A stretch of 64,000 nt of DNA from Amycolatopsis sp. (GCF_025464955.1 NZ_JAODNM010000157.1:1-64000), one strand, 5' to 3'; positions 53,514 through 62,615 are shown, counted from the stretch's first letter. Notes: generated by a model not told the origin, from the letters alone. Program-made: numbers and translations.

Positions 53514-54170
53514 ATGCCAGGGACGTTCAGCTTGCCGGCCTCACGGACCGAAGTGGTGCTGGAGGAGATCCGCCGGGGCATCCTGACCAGGGAACTCCTG
53601 CCCGGTCAGCCGCTGGTGGAGGCCGAACTGGCTCAGCGGCTAGGGGTGTCGAAGACTCCGGTGCGCGAGGCGCTGAAGGTGCTGTCGAACTCCGGCCTCG
53701 TCACGTTCAGCCCGTACAAGGGCGCTTCGGTCCGCGTGGTCGACGCCGATCTGGCCAGGGCCGTCTACGACGTCCGCCTGGTGCTGGAGCCCGAAGCCGT
53801 CCGGCGGGCTGTGGACCGTCACGACGCCACGCTGTTCGAGGACGCCGGTGACGCGCTCAAGGAGGCGTCCGCGGCGATCACCGCGCGCGACCAGGCCACG
53901 CTGAGCCTGGTCAACCGGCGCTTCCACCGCGCGCTCTACTGCGGCTGCGGCAACCCGCTGCTCGTCGACATCCTCGACGACCTCAAGGACCGGGCCGCGC
54001 TGATCAGCGTCGTCGGCTGGGACAACAACCCCAGCTGGCGCAAGGAGTGGACCGAGCACAAGGCGATCCTGTCCGCCGCGAAAAAGGGCGACGCCGACAC
54101 CGCGGCCGAACTCCTGCGCGCGCACATTTCCGAGTTCCTCGCCCGGATCCTCGGCGCCATCGGGGATTAG
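53514..54170 (+). CDS. GntR/FadR-family regulator
   Basis: 218 residues. The winged helix-turn-helix is LVEAELAQRLGVSKTPVREAL (about residues 44-64), and an FCD effector domain follows with NRRFHRALYCGCGNP and LLRAHISEFLARI histidines that bind metal in relatives. It probably represses the dehydratase gene in response to a sugar acid, judged by position and the shared palindrome. Confidence 0.93.
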   Translation: MPGTFSLPASRTEVVLEEIRRGILTRELLPGQPLVEAELAQRLGVSKTPVREALKVLSNSGLVTFSPYKGASVRVVDADLARAVYDVRLVLEPEAVRRAVDRHDATLFEDAGDALKEASAAITARDQATLSLVNRRFHRALYCGCGNPLLVDILDDLKDRAALISVVGWDNNPSWRKEWTEHKAILSAAKKGDADTAAELLRAHISEFLARILGAIGD

Positions 54171-54196
54171 CTTGGGGACTAGCTCCTGGATTGACG

Positions 54197-54232
54197 GAAC
54201 GGCCTGCCCCCTCCGCAGAGGACAGGCCGTTC
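54197..54232. terminator. Bidirectional hairpin between convergent GntR and chitosanase genes
   Basis: GAACGGCCTG (54197-54206) pairs exactly with CAGGCCGTTC (54223-54232). It lies between two convergent stops, 79 bp apart. Confidence 0.75.
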
Positions 54233-54249
54233 GCCATCTACAGAACGAC

Positions 54250-55110
54250 TCAGCTGATCGAGTACGAGTCGCCGTAGGTCTTCCACTTCAGCGGGGTGTG
54301 CAGGTCGAGGTTGCCCGCGTTGAGGAACACGCGTTGCTCGGTGTCGACGCGGGAGGTGTCGGAGTGGGCCTCTTCCTGCTGCATGACCTTCTTGCGCACG
54401 TCCAGGAACGCGTTCAGGTAGGTGGTCTCGTTGCCGCCCTGTGACGGGGGCTTGGCCTTCTGGATCGCCGCCGAGCGGATTCCGCCGAAGCTGTCGGAGG
54501 TGTCGCCGGGCCCGTGCATGACGATGGCGTCGTAGTAGGCGAACTGGCCGAGCGCGCCCAACCCGTCGGACTTCGCCTGGTTGACCGACGGGTTGAAGTA
54601 GACGCGGTCACGTTCGTTGTTCTGCGCGGTTTGGAAGGCGGAGGTGCCCGCGGCCTGCTGCCACGCCGAGATGAACGCACTTCCCAAACCGGTGTGCGAG
54701 GCCGTTCCGTTGACCTTCTTCAATGCCGGCAGGTACTTGGCCAGCGGGTTTCCCGGGTTGGCATCGGTATAGGCCTGTACCAGTTCGAGCATGTCACCGG
54801 TACCGGAGCAGAAACCGATGATGCCGGCGGTGTAACCGCGGCCATCGCCGATGTCCTCGATGTATTTGTACTGGGCCTTCCAGTCCAGTGAAGAGTTTTC
54901 CGCGCTGGAGACGAGCTCCATCGCGATCTCCTTCTTGGCCGGGGAAGCGAGGTCGCCACCGGAGGCCTTGATCGATACCGATGACGCCGACGCGTGCGCC
55001 GCCGCCGCGAGTGCGGGGGAGGCCGTCGCCGGAGTGGCGATGGCCAGTGCCAGAACGGAAGCGACGCCGATGCCGAGGCGAACTCCGGGGCCGACTTGAC
55101 GATGAGACAT
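54250..55110 (-). CDS. csn: Secreted GH46 chitosanase
   Basis: 286 residues from the ATG behind GGAAGGAAA. A signal peptide (VRLGIGVASVLALAIAT, then ASPALAAAAHA) precedes the mature enzyme. The GH46 core is ELVSSAENSSLDWKAQYKYI followed by EDIGDGRGYTAGIIGF, with catalytic Glu71 and Asp89, 18 residues apart as in Streptomyces CsnA (Glu22/Asp40). It hydrolyses chitosan outside the cell. GAAAGTTTC (55114-55122) next to the ribosome-binding site may be a chitosanase-repressor operator; this is a weak inference. Confidence 0.94.
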   Translation of the reverse strand: MSHRQVGPGVRLGIGVASVLALAIATPATASPALAAAAHASASSVSIKASGGDLASPAKKEIAMELVSSAENSSLDWKAQYKYIEDIGDGRGYTAGIIGFCSGTGDMLELVQAYTDANPGNPLAKYLPALKKVNGTASHTGLGSAFISAWQQAAGTSAFQTAQNNERDRVYFNPSVNQAKSDGLGALGQFAYYDAIVMHGPGDTSDSFGGIRSAAIQKAKPPSQGGNETTYLNAFLDVRKKVMQQEEAHSDTSRVDTEQRVFLNAGNLDLHTPLKWKTYGDSYSIS

Positions 55111-55435
55111 GCAGAAAGTTTCCTTCCGCGATAAATAGGCGAGAAATCGACTGCGTTTTTCCCTATTTCGGCACGGCCACCAAGGACAGGTGGAAGCCCT
55201 GCCTCCGGTCGGCGTAATTAGGTGACGTATGCCCGGCACGGTGCCCCATTTCGGACCGGCTGCCGTAAAACGGTTCCTTTCGTCAGCGGGCAAGTGTGCC
55301 CTGCTGTCGTGGCGGCGTTGTCAGTAAGGTAGCCATCCTGGAATGATTATTCAAGAGTGATTGGTAGGTTACTTTACGAACACGTCGAAGTGGTCTAGTC
55401 CCGGCGTGTGCGGGACTGCGACGATTTGACGTGTC

Positions 55436-55605
55436 GTGAAGGCCACCTGCACGACGCGACTGGCCTTCAACCCCGCTACCAGCACCCACTCGCCCCGGTC
55501 CTTGCTGCTCTGCACAGAACCGACCACCCCAAACCCCCTTAAGTTCCAGGCAGTGTGGTCAACGCACCGCGAGGGTCGCCATCAGGATGGCCTTGAGGGG
55601 TCTAC
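55436..55605. repeat. Mosaic intergenic repeat related to families B and D
   Basis: It begins with GTGAAGGCCACCTGCAC (a family B variant). It continues with GCGACTGGCCTTCAACCCCG and CGCCCCGGTCCTTGCTGCT, as at 13286-13360, then TTAAGTTCCAGGCA (reverse complement of TGCCTGGAACTTA at 13007), and ends with GGATGGCCTTGAGGGG as at 11651-11664. It reaches the 3' end of the TetR gene. The rest of the 491-bp gap (55111-55435) contains the chitosanase promoter region and no gene that I can see. Confidence 0.6.
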
Positions 55606-56195
55606 TGCGGCGTGCCGGAGAAGAGGCGGATGACGGCCGGGAGTACGTGCACCGGGATGGTCGGGTCGATCGCGCGCTGCACGCCGAGTCCGATGCCCAG
55701 GCTGAGCAGGGCGGTCGCGGCGTCGTCCGCCGACATCGGCAGCGTGATCCCGAACTGTTCGGAGTAGCTCGTCAGCAGGGCCGCGATGGTGTCCCGGATG
55801 GCCTTGTCCCGGATCGCCAGCTCGTGGCGGACCTCGGGATGGTGTCGGACGTTGGTCGCGAACTCGACCTCGAGCGCGGTCCACGCCTGGTCGCCGATGC
55901 TGCGTTCGGCCCATTCCTCGAACGCCGTGATCAGGCCTTCCATCCCGTCGGCGTCGATAAGGGCGCCGGCGATGAGGGCGACCTGCTCCTCGTGGATCCG
56001 GTCGAGAACGGCCAGGCAGAGCTCGTCCTTGTTGCGGAAGTTGGAGTAGACCGCACCTTTCGAATAGCCGGCTTCGTCGGCGACCTTCTCCAGCGACGTG
56101 GCGAGATAGCCGTCGCGCAGGAAGAGTTCCTTGGCCGTCGCGACGAGTTGCTCGCGGGTACGGGCCTGGCTTTCCGCGCGGGTGAGTCGAGCCAT
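55602..56195 (-). CDS. TetR-family regulator
   Basis: 197 residues from the ATG at 56195; a GTG at 56204 is an alternative. The helix-turn-helix is LEKVADEAGYSKGAVYSNF (about residues 36-54). The C-terminal part has EEWAERSIGDQAWTALEVEF, as in the AcrR-like TetR_C_6 group. A perfect palindrome, GGTATCCGGATACC, lies 20 bp upstream, suggesting autoregulation. Confidence 0.92.
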   Translation of the reverse strand: MARLTRAESQARTREQLVATAKELFLRDGYLATSLEKVADEAGYSKGAVYSNFRNKDELCLAVLDRIHEEQVALIAGALIDADGMEGLITAFEEWAERSIGDQAWTALEVEFATNVRHHPEVRHELAIRDKAIRDTIAALLTSYSEQFGITLPMSADDAATALLSLGIGLGVQRAIDPTIPVHVLPAVIRLFSGTPQ

Positions 56196-56214
56196 GGCGG
56201 CCACTCTAGATCCT

Positions 56215-56228
56215 GGTATCCGGATACC
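56215..56228. promoter_or_regulatory. Palindrome GGTATCCGGATACC, likely TetR operator
   Basis: A perfect 14-bp palindrome 20 bp before the TetR start. Related GTATC half-sites occur nearby at about 56264-56290 (AGTATCGAG, AGTATCC). The rest of the gap up to 56461 has no convincing gene. Confidence 0.7.
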
Positions 56229-56461
56229 GGCGGTCTGTCCCGCGACAAGTTGTACCTACCGTCAGTATCGAGAGACTATTAGTATCCAAAGTATGTATAG
56301 GCGAGATTTCGAGGTGCTCGTCGTCAGTGCGGGGATCCGGCTGCGCCAGCGGGGGATCACCGACTTCGCCGTGCTCGGCACTGGGCACACGTCGGCGTTC
56401 AAGCGGGCTGGGAGCGCAGTTGACGCGCGGGCGAGTGCAGGCGGCGACCGGGTGAGTGCAG

Positions 56462-57631
56462 TTACAGGACGGTGAAGCGCAGGCCGGCGGCGACGAGGCG
56501 GGCGAGGAGGGCGTCGCCCATCGCTGTCGCGGTGGTGACCTGGCCGGACGTCGGGGGGAGGTCGTCGTGGGCGAGGCACAGGGCGGACTCGGCGAGCATC
56601 TTCGACGTCTCGCCGTAGCCGGGGTCACCGCCCGAGACCTCGGTGCGCACGCGCTGTCCGCCGCCTTCGCCGTGGAACGTCACCGTGAACCAGGACTTCG
56701 CCCGTTTGCGCGCGTCCGGCCCGTCACCCGGCTTGCGGAAGTTCGACAGCGCGGTGCGCAGCGGCGGGATCTGCGCAGCGGCGAACAAGGCGCCGAACCC
56801 GGCCGCGCCGGCGATGACGGTCGGCAGGTGCTTGACCGCCGCGAAATGCCGGTAGGTGAAGTCCGGTCCGTACCGTTCGAGCGCCTTCGCCGAGCGGCCG
56901 ACGATCTGCGGGTCTACGGTCGGCAACGGCACGGCCCAGAGCCCGGAGTCACGCACGCGGTGCGGCGCGCCCAACGGCGTCCGGACCCGCCGCTTCTCCG
57001 GGCGCGCTTCCACCTGCGCACGTTCTTTTGCCGCCCTCGCCATGGATCGGGTGTTCCCGAACCCCAGCATCGCAGTGGTGAACGTGCCGCCGGAGAACGT
57101 CGCCGAAGCCCGCACGTACCCGTCGACTGTGATCGGCACGCCTTCGGGCAACTGTTTGACCGTGAAGAACGCACCAAGGTCGTGAGGGATGGAATCGAAC
57201 CCGCACGCGTGCACGATTCGCGCTCCGGTCTCGACCGCGCGAGCGTGGTACGCGACGTACATGCGGTCGACGAAGTCGGCTTCGCCGGTGAGGTCGACGT
57301 AATCCGTTCCCATGTCGGCGCAGGCTGCTACCAGCGGTTCTCCGCGTACGGCCCATGGTCCGACGGTTGTGATGACGACTTTTGCCGCCTCGGCGACAGC
57401 CCGCACGGAATCCGAATCGGCCACGTCCGCGGTGAGCACCGGCAACTCCGCACAGGCCGGATTGATCTCGGCAAGCCGGTTTCGCAGGGTTTCGAGCTTG
57501 GCCGGATTGCGTCCCGCCAACGCCCACTTCGTGGTCGCGGGAGCGTTGAGTGCCAAGTACTCGGCGGTCAGCGCCCCGGTGAACCCGCTGGCGCCGAACA
57601 GCACCAAGTCGTACGCGCGATCGGTGGGCAT
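56462..57631 (-). CDS. Saccharopine-dehydrogenase-like / trans-acting enoyl-reductase-like oxidoreductase
   Basis: 389 residues with AAGGAG upstream of the ATG. The NAD(P)-binding site is VLFGASGFTGALTAEYLA, followed by WALAGRNPAKLE, VITTVGPWAVRGEPLVAAC and YVDLTGEADFV. This matches the mycobacterial trans-acting enoyl reductase family (Rv2449c/Rv2953 type), which acts in lipid biosynthesis. The substrate is unknown. Confidence 0.9.
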   Translation of the reverse strand: MPTDRAYDLVLFGASGFTGALTAEYLALNAPATTKWALAGRNPAKLETLRNRLAEINPACAELPVLTADVADSDSVRAVAEAAKVVITTVGPWAVRGEPLVAACADMGTDYVDLTGEADFVDRMYVAYHARAVETGARIVHACGFDSIPHDLGAFFTVKQLPEGVPITVDGYVRASATFSGGTFTTAMLGFGNTRSMARAAKERAQVEARPEKRRVRTPLGAPHRVRDSGLWAVPLPTVDPQIVGRSAKALERYGPDFTYRHFAAVKHLPTVIAGAAGFGALFAAAQIPPLRTALSNFRKPGDGPDARKRAKSWFTVTFHGEGGGQRVRTEVSGGDPGYGETSKMLAESALCLAHDDLPPTSGQVTTATAMGDALLARLVAAGLRFTVL

Positions 57632-57819
57632 CTTCGCTGACTCCTTCCCAGTGGACGTGGTGGGCTACACCGACCGTAGCGGGTCAACGTCTGCGAGCGC
57701 GCTGCGAAGAGGTTGGGGTGAGGCCAAATGGGGAACGGTGGTTCCTTCTGATCACGGAAACGGGTCACAATTAACACCGACGGCCCGATAGCGGCGCGAG
57801 ATTCACAAGGACGGTGGGA

Positions 57820-58734
57820 GTGAACGCACTCGACCTGGACTGGAAGCCCTATGCGGGCCGGTTCGCCGCGAGTCTGGCGGAGGGCGGTGAACTCAGTTCG
57901 GCGGGTCTGCGCGAGGCCTTCGCGGCTGTCGCGCGGCACGTGTTCGTACCCCGCGCGTATCGCCAGGACGCCGATGGCGGCTGGACGCCGTTCGACACGG
58001 TGGACGATCTCAGGTCGGTGTACTCGCCAGAAGGCCTGGTCACCGAGCTGAGCCGAGCAGACGGCAGTCCGATCGTGTCCGATCCGGGTCCGCGCCTGCT
58101 GGCCTGGGCGCTCGAAATGCTCGAACTCAGCGACGGACATCGGGTGCTGGAGATCGGGACCGGTACCGGTTACACCGCCGCGGTGCTGGCCCATCGGCTG
58201 GGCGGTGGCCAGGTGTTTTCCACTGAGTTGAGCGCGGACGTCGTCAAGGTGATCCTGAAGAGGCTTGCCCTGGCCGAGGCCATCCCGACCGTGGTCGCCG
58301 CCGCACTCGAGCACGGACTTGCCGAGCACGGGCCGTACGACCGGCTCCTGGTCAGCCGCCCGGTTTCGGCCGTGCCGTGGGCTTGGGCGAGTCAGCTTGC
58401 GCCCGGGGGAGCGATGCTCGTTCCGCTCGACGTCGGCGGCGCGAGCGGCCGGGTGCGGCTGACACTCGACGGCGACTCGCTCCAGGGGCGCTTTCTTTCC
58501 GAGCCCGGCGCCGCCGCGCTGGAGGACGGCGAAGAGCCTGCGATCGTGAAGTTCCTGGCGCTGTTGCAGTTGCCCAGGGGTACCGGGATGGTGCAGCGGG
58601 CGGGCTCGCGATGGCGCACCATCGGCAGTCCGGGCTGGGAGCGATTCGGGCTCACCGTGCTGCCCGACGGGTTCCACCGCGTCTGGCTCGACGATCCCGA
58701 CGGCGACTTCCGCTGGACCCTGCCGCCGAACTGA
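57820..58734 (+). CDS. Protein-isoaspartate-methyltransferase-like SAM methyltransferase
   Basis: 304 residues from the GTG at 57820, 8 bp after AAGGA; a GTG at 57814 is also possible. The PCMT pattern is seen in FAAVARHVFVPRAY, VYSPEGLVTEL and the SAM motif RVLEIGTGTGYTAAVLA. It is longer than housekeeping PCMT (about 210-230), with an extra C-terminal domain. In actinobacteria such proteins are common as orphan or peptide-modifying methyltransferases. No precursor peptide is visible. Confidence 0.85.
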   Translation: MNALDLDWKPYAGRFAASLAEGGELSSAGLREAFAAVARHVFVPRAYRQDADGGWTPFDTVDDLRSVYSPEGLVTELSRADGSPIVSDPGPRLLAWALEMLELSDGHRVLEIGTGTGYTAAVLAHRLGGGQVFSTELSADVVKVILKRLALAEAIPTVVAAALEHGLAEHGPYDRLLVSRPVSAVPWAWASQLAPGGAMLVPLDVGGASGRVRLTLDGDSLQGRFLSEPGAAALEDGEEPAIVKFLALLQLPRGTGMVQRAGSRWRTIGSPGWERFGLTVLPDGFHRVWLDDPDGDFRWTLPPN

Positions 58735-58740
58735 ATTCGC

Positions 58741-59910
58741 TTACGCCGCGATCGGAGCCCCGGCGGCGGGGACCCTCGAGGCGGGAACCCTGGCGGCCGG
58801 GACACTCGCGGAACCCAGTACCCGCAGGAGGAATTCGGCGTTCGACCCGGTTTTCTTCAGCTGGTCGAGGAGCTGGTCGATCGCGTGGTGGCTGTCGAGG
58901 CCCTGCAGCGCGCGCCGGACGTGGCGGACGGCGGCGAGTTCGTCGGGGGAGAGCAGCAGCTCTTCCTTGCGGGTGCCGGACGGGTTGATGTCGACGGCCG
59001 GGAAGACCCGGCGTTCGGCGATCTTGCGGTCCAGCTTCAGCTCGGCGTTCCCGGTGCTCTTGAGCTCCTCGAAGAACACGGTGTCGCCGGTGGAGCCGGT
59101 TTCCACCATCGTGGTGGCGAAGATGGTCAGCGAGCCGCCGCCTTCGATATTCCTTGCGGCGCCGAGGATCCGCTTCAGCGGGTGCAGCGCGGAGGCGTCG
59201 ATCCCACCGGTCAGCACGCGGCCGGAAACCTTGGCGGACAGGTTGTACGCGCGGCCGAGGCGGGTCAGCGAATCGAGCAGGAGGACGACGTCCTCACCGG
59301 CTTCGACGAGTCGTTTCGCCCGTTCGAGGGCGAGTTCCGCGATCGCGGTGTGCTCGGCCGGCGGGCGGTCGAAGGTGGACGAGATGACCTCGCCGTCCAC
59401 CGACCGGCGGATGTCGGTGACCTCTTCCGGCCGCTCGTCGACCAAGACCACCATCAGGTGACATTCGGGGTGGTTGATCGAGATGGCCCGCGCGATCTCT
59501 TGCAGCACGGTGGTTTTCCCGGCCTTGGGCGGGGAGACGATCAGCGCGCGCTGGCCCTTGCCGACCGGCATGACCAGGTCGATGACGCGGGTGGTGAGCC
59601 GGTGCTGGTCGGTTTCCAGCAGCAGCCGCTGGTTGGGGTGCAACGGGGTCAGCGCGTCGAACTGCGGGCGCTTGCGGGCCTCGTCGGGGCTGACGCCGTT
59701 GATGGTGTCGAGGTTCGGCAGGGTGCCGGCGATTTCGTCACCGGCACGGAGGCCGTACTTGCGGACGACGGCCTGCGGCACTGTCGGGTCGGACGTCTTG
59801 GGGACGTAACCGCCGGTGCGCAGGTAGGCGGTGGTTCCACGGAGATCGACGATCCCGTGAACGGGTCGGGCGGGTAGTGCGGATGTGGTGGTGCGTTTGG
59901 TGTCTGACAT
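58741..59910 (-). CDS. rho: Short transcription termination factor Rho
   Basis: 389 residues from the ATG behind AAGGAGAACCCC. It contains a compact RNA-binding domain (VHGIVDLRGTTAYLRTGGY), Walker A PPKAGKT (127-133), VLVDERPEEVTD, LLLDSLTRLGRAYN and RVLTGGIDASALHP, so the helicase core is complete. It lacks the long Arg-rich N-terminal insert and SAP-type region of the main actinobacterial Rho (over 600 residues), so it is probably a second, specialised Rho. The tail has a small repeat, VPAARVPASRVPAAG. The ligand-contact region keeps Leu before VDERPEE as in E. coli. Confidence 0.92.
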   Translation of the reverse strand: MSDTKRTTTSALPARPVHGIVDLRGTTAYLRTGGYVPKTSDPTVPQAVVRKYGLRAGDEIAGTLPNLDTINGVSPDEARKRPQFDALTPLHPNQRLLLETDQHRLTTRVIDLVMPVGKGQRALIVSPPKAGKTTVLQEIARAISINHPECHLMVVLVDERPEEVTDIRRSVDGEVISSTFDRPPAEHTAIAELALERAKRLVEAGEDVVLLLDSLTRLGRAYNLSAKVSGRVLTGGIDASALHPLKRILGAARNIEGGGSLTIFATTMVETGSTGDTVFFEELKSTGNAELKLDRKIAERRVFPAVDINPSGTRKEELLLSPDELAAVRHVRRALQGLDSHHAIDQLLDQLKKTGSNAEFLLRVLGSASVPAARVPASRVPAAGAPIAA

Positions 59911-60120
59911 GGGGTTCTCCTTGAAAAAGGGTAAGAATATGGACGCGGACCGGAAGTGATCACGGTGTCCGCGAGGGGGAACGACTGAATCGTGTCGTTC
60001 TGGGGGAAAAGTCTCAGAGATCCCTGGAGCGGCTACGTTCTTCACGAGCCTTCGATCCACAGGGGATGACACTAGGTTAATGCCTCGACGCTCGCAGCGC
60101 AAGTCCGTACCGTTCGCCGG

Positions 60121-60717
60121 ATGGACATCTTCCTCCAGACCGACCGGCTGATCCTGCGCCGGTTCACCGAGTCCGATGTGGACAATCTGGTCGCGCTGGA
60201 CAGTGATCCCGAGGTCATGCGGTTCATCACCGGCGGGCTACCGACGCCTCGTGAGGAGTACGAAAACGACCGTATGCCGCGGTATCTCTGGTACTACGAG
60301 CAGTTCGCCGGGTACGGATTCTGGGCTGCGGTGGAAAAGTCGACTGGCGACTTCGCTGGCTGGTTCCATTTCCGCCCCGCCGAAGATGCCCCATCCGACG
60401 AGCCGGAGCTCGGCTATCGGCTCAGAAAGTCCTGCTGGGGCAAGGGCTACGCGTCCGAAGGCTCCCGTGCCTTGATAGACAAGGGCTTCACCGAGCTGGG
60501 TGTGAGCCGGGTGGTCGCCTACACTATGGCGGTCAACGCCGCGTCGAGGCGCGTGATGGAGAAGTGCGGACTCACGTTCGTGCGGATCTTCGTCGCGGAC
60601 TGGCCGATGCCTGTCGAAGGCGATGAGCACGGCGACGCCGAGTACGCGCTGTCTCGAGCCGATTGGGAAGCCCGAAGGGGCGATGACCCCCGCCTCGAAA
60701 GGCTGCACCAGGTGTAG
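60121..60717 (+). CDS. GNAT-family N-acetyltransferase (RimJ/RimL type)
   Basis: 198 residues. LQTDRLILRRFTESDVDNLV at the start, ELGYRLRKSCWGKGYASEGS for acetyl-CoA binding and VVAYTMAVNAASRRVMEKCG are the standard RimJ-like blocks. It starts divergently from rho. The ATG has no clear ribosome-binding site and may be leaderless. Confidence 0.92.
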   Translation: MDIFLQTDRLILRRFTESDVDNLVALDSDPEVMRFITGGLPTPREEYENDRMPRYLWYYEQFAGYGFWAAVEKSTGDFAGWFHFRPAEDAPSDEPELGYRLRKSCWGKGYASEGSRALIDKGFTELGVSRVVAYTMAVNAASRRVMEKCGLTFVRIFVADWPMPVEGDEHGDAEYALSRADWEARRGDDPRLERLHQV

Positions 60718-60799
60718 CGCTCGGCCGCCGCCAGGTATTCCCGGACATCCCGATCGGGTTACCGGCCGGTACAGTGCGGACCGGCGCGAGGAGGCCCCA

Positions 60800-61963
60800 G
60801 TGACAGAGCGGTTCGGCAGCTACCAGAACGAGATCTACCTGCAGGGACTCAGCGGTGTCCTGCCCCCGTGCTCGACGGACGCGACGAAGCTGGAGGACTC
60901 CGCGAGGGAGTTGCTCGGCCCGGGTCCCTTCTCCTACGTGGCCGGCGCCGCGGGTTCCGGGGCCACGGTCCGCGCCAACCGCGAAGCGTTCGACCACTGG
61001 CGGCTCGTGCCGAGGATGCTCACCGACGCCACCGACCGCGACCTGTCCACCAGGGTCCTCGGGACCAGGCTCCCCGCGCCGGTACTGGTCGCGCCGGTCG
61101 GCGTCCAGTCGATCGTGCACGCCGACGCCGAGCGCGCCACGGCCCGCGCCGCGGCCTCGGTCGGCCTGCCGTTCATCCTGTCCACGGCCTCGTCGACCAC
61201 CATCGAGGACGTCGCCGTCGCGAGCGGCGCCGGTCCCCGCTGGTACCAGCTGTACTGGCCGAACGATCCCGACGTCTGCGCAAGCATCCTGGCCAGGGCG
61301 AAGGCCGCCGGTTACACCACGCTCGTAGTGACCCTCGACACCTGGACGCTGGCGTGGCGCCCGGGCGACCTCGACCAGGCGTACCTGCCGTTCCTCACCG
61401 GCCACGGCACGGCGATCCCGTTCTCCGACCCCGTTTTCCGCAGTCGCCTCGACAAGACCCCGGAGGAGGACCCGCCCGGCGCGATCCTGCGCTGGGTGTC
61501 GATGTTCACCGGGACTGACAAGAGCTGGCAGCAGCTGCCGTTCCTGCGTGAGCACTGGGACGGTCCGATCGTGCTGAAGGGTATCCAGCACGTCGACGAC
61601 GCCCGCCGCGCGGCGGACGCCGGGATGGACGGGATCGTCGTGTCCAACCACGGCGGCCGCCAGGTCGACGGCGGGATCGGCTCGCTCGAGGCGTTGCCCG
61701 GCATCGCCGCCGCCGTCGGCGACCAGATCGACGTGCTGTTCGACTCGGGTGTCCGCACCGGCGCCGACGTCGTCAAGGCGCTGGCGCTGGGCGCGAAGGC
61801 CGTGTTGCTCGGACGGCCCTTCGTCTACGGCCTCGCGCACGCGGGGGAGGCCGGGGTGCGGCACGTGCTGCGGAGTCTGCTCGCGGATCTCGACCTCACG
61901 CTGGGACTGTCCGGTCACCGCACGCCTGCGGAGCTGACCCCCTCGGTGCTGCACCGCTCCTGA
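60800..61963 (+). CDS. Alpha-hydroxy-acid oxidase family protein, lactate 2-monooxygenase-like
   Basis: 387 residues from a GTG behind GAGGAGG. FMN-dependent fold markers are LVAPVGVQSIVHADAE, WYQLYWPNDP, PIVLKGIQHVDDARRA and GIVVSNHGGRQVDGG, the last holding the catalytic histidine. The RFGSYQNEIYLQGL opening is typical of lactate 2-monooxygenase. It oxidises an L-2-hydroxyacid. Its 3' end overlaps the convergent rhomboid-like gene by 49 bp. Confidence 0.93.
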   Translation: MTERFGSYQNEIYLQGLSGVLPPCSTDATKLEDSARELLGPGPFSYVAGAAGSGATVRANREAFDHWRLVPRMLTDATDRDLSTRVLGTRLPAPVLVAPVGVQSIVHADAERATARAAASVGLPFILSTASSTTIEDVAVASGAGPRWYQLYWPNDPDVCASILARAKAAGYTTLVVTLDTWTLAWRPGDLDQAYLPFLTGHGTAIPFSDPVFRSRLDKTPEEDPPGAILRWVSMFTGTDKSWQQLPFLREHWDGPIVLKGIQHVDDARRAADAGMDGIVVSNHGGRQVDGGIGSLEALPGIAAAVGDQIDVLFDSGVRTGADVVKALALGAKAVLLGRPFVYGLAHAGEAGVRHVLRSLLADLDLTLGLSGHRTPAELTPSVLHRS

Positions 61964-62610
61964 GGTGCCCGCCGGCGGCGCTGGACCAGTGCGACGAGGA
62001 CGCCGACGACGATTCCGGTGATCATCGGTTCGCCGTGTGCGTTGCCGAGTGCCAGGCAGACGACGCCGTCGGCGGCGATGCCCAGCGCGAGTAGGACGGA
62101 TCGTCGGCCGGGCAGGGTGACCAGTGCCAGCCCGGCCATGGTGGTGGCCAGTCGGAAGGTGACCCCGGAGTTGCCGCCGCCGTCGGGCTGGGCGATCAGG
62201 AACGTGTCGATGCTGAACACGGCCAGGATGCCGAAGAACAGCGCCAGCGTGGTCGCCGACCCCCAGACGCGCTCGGCCGCGACCGCGACGATGGCCAGCA
62301 CGAACAGGTTGAACGCGGTGCCCGGGACGCCGCCGTCCTGGACCATGAACGAGGTGAACGGCCGCCACCACTGGCCGTGGTGCTGGATGAGGTCCCAGTT
62401 CCGGTTCAACGCGCGGTAGATGCCGGGGTAGGCGAACTGCAGCAGGGACGGCACCGCGACCAGGGTGAACAGCCCGATCGCGACGCGGGGAAGCCGGCGG
62501 ACGCTGACCTCGCGGCGTTCCGGCAGCTTCTCGGCGGCTTGGAACGAGAGCACCAACATCACCACGAAGAGCGAGCTGAACACGAACTGCGGAACCATCG
62601 TTACCCCCAT
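61915..62610 (-). CDS. Rhomboid-like integral membrane protein
   Basis: 231 residues with about seven hydrophobic segments. HHGQWWRPFTSFMVQDG recalls the rhomboid loop-1 region, GGGNSGVTF holds a candidate serine and GNAHGEPMITGIVVG a candidate histidine. The usual HxxxN element of the second helix is replaced, so protease activity is uncertain. The last 49 bp overlap the convergent flavoprotein gene. It is divergent from a TetR gene 38 bp away. Confidence 0.78.
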   Translation of the reverse strand: MGVTMVPQFVFSSLFVVMLVLSFQAAEKLPERREVSVRRLPRVAIGLFTLVAVPSLLQFAYPGIYRALNRNWDLIQHHGQWWRPFTSFMVQDGGVPGTAFNLFVLAIVAVAAERVWGSATTLALFFGILAVFSIDTFLIAQPDGGGNSGVTFRLATTMAGLALVTLPGRRSVLLALGIAADGVVCLALGNAHGEPMITGIVVGVLVALVQRRRRAPQERCSTEGVSSAGVR

Positions 62611-62615
62611 TTACT

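Noticed and set aside
56294-56475. Possible short + strand gene in the TetR upstream region
   Set aside because: No ribosome-binding site, low-complexity end and overlap with the convergent oxidoreductase stop; more likely regulatory sequence.
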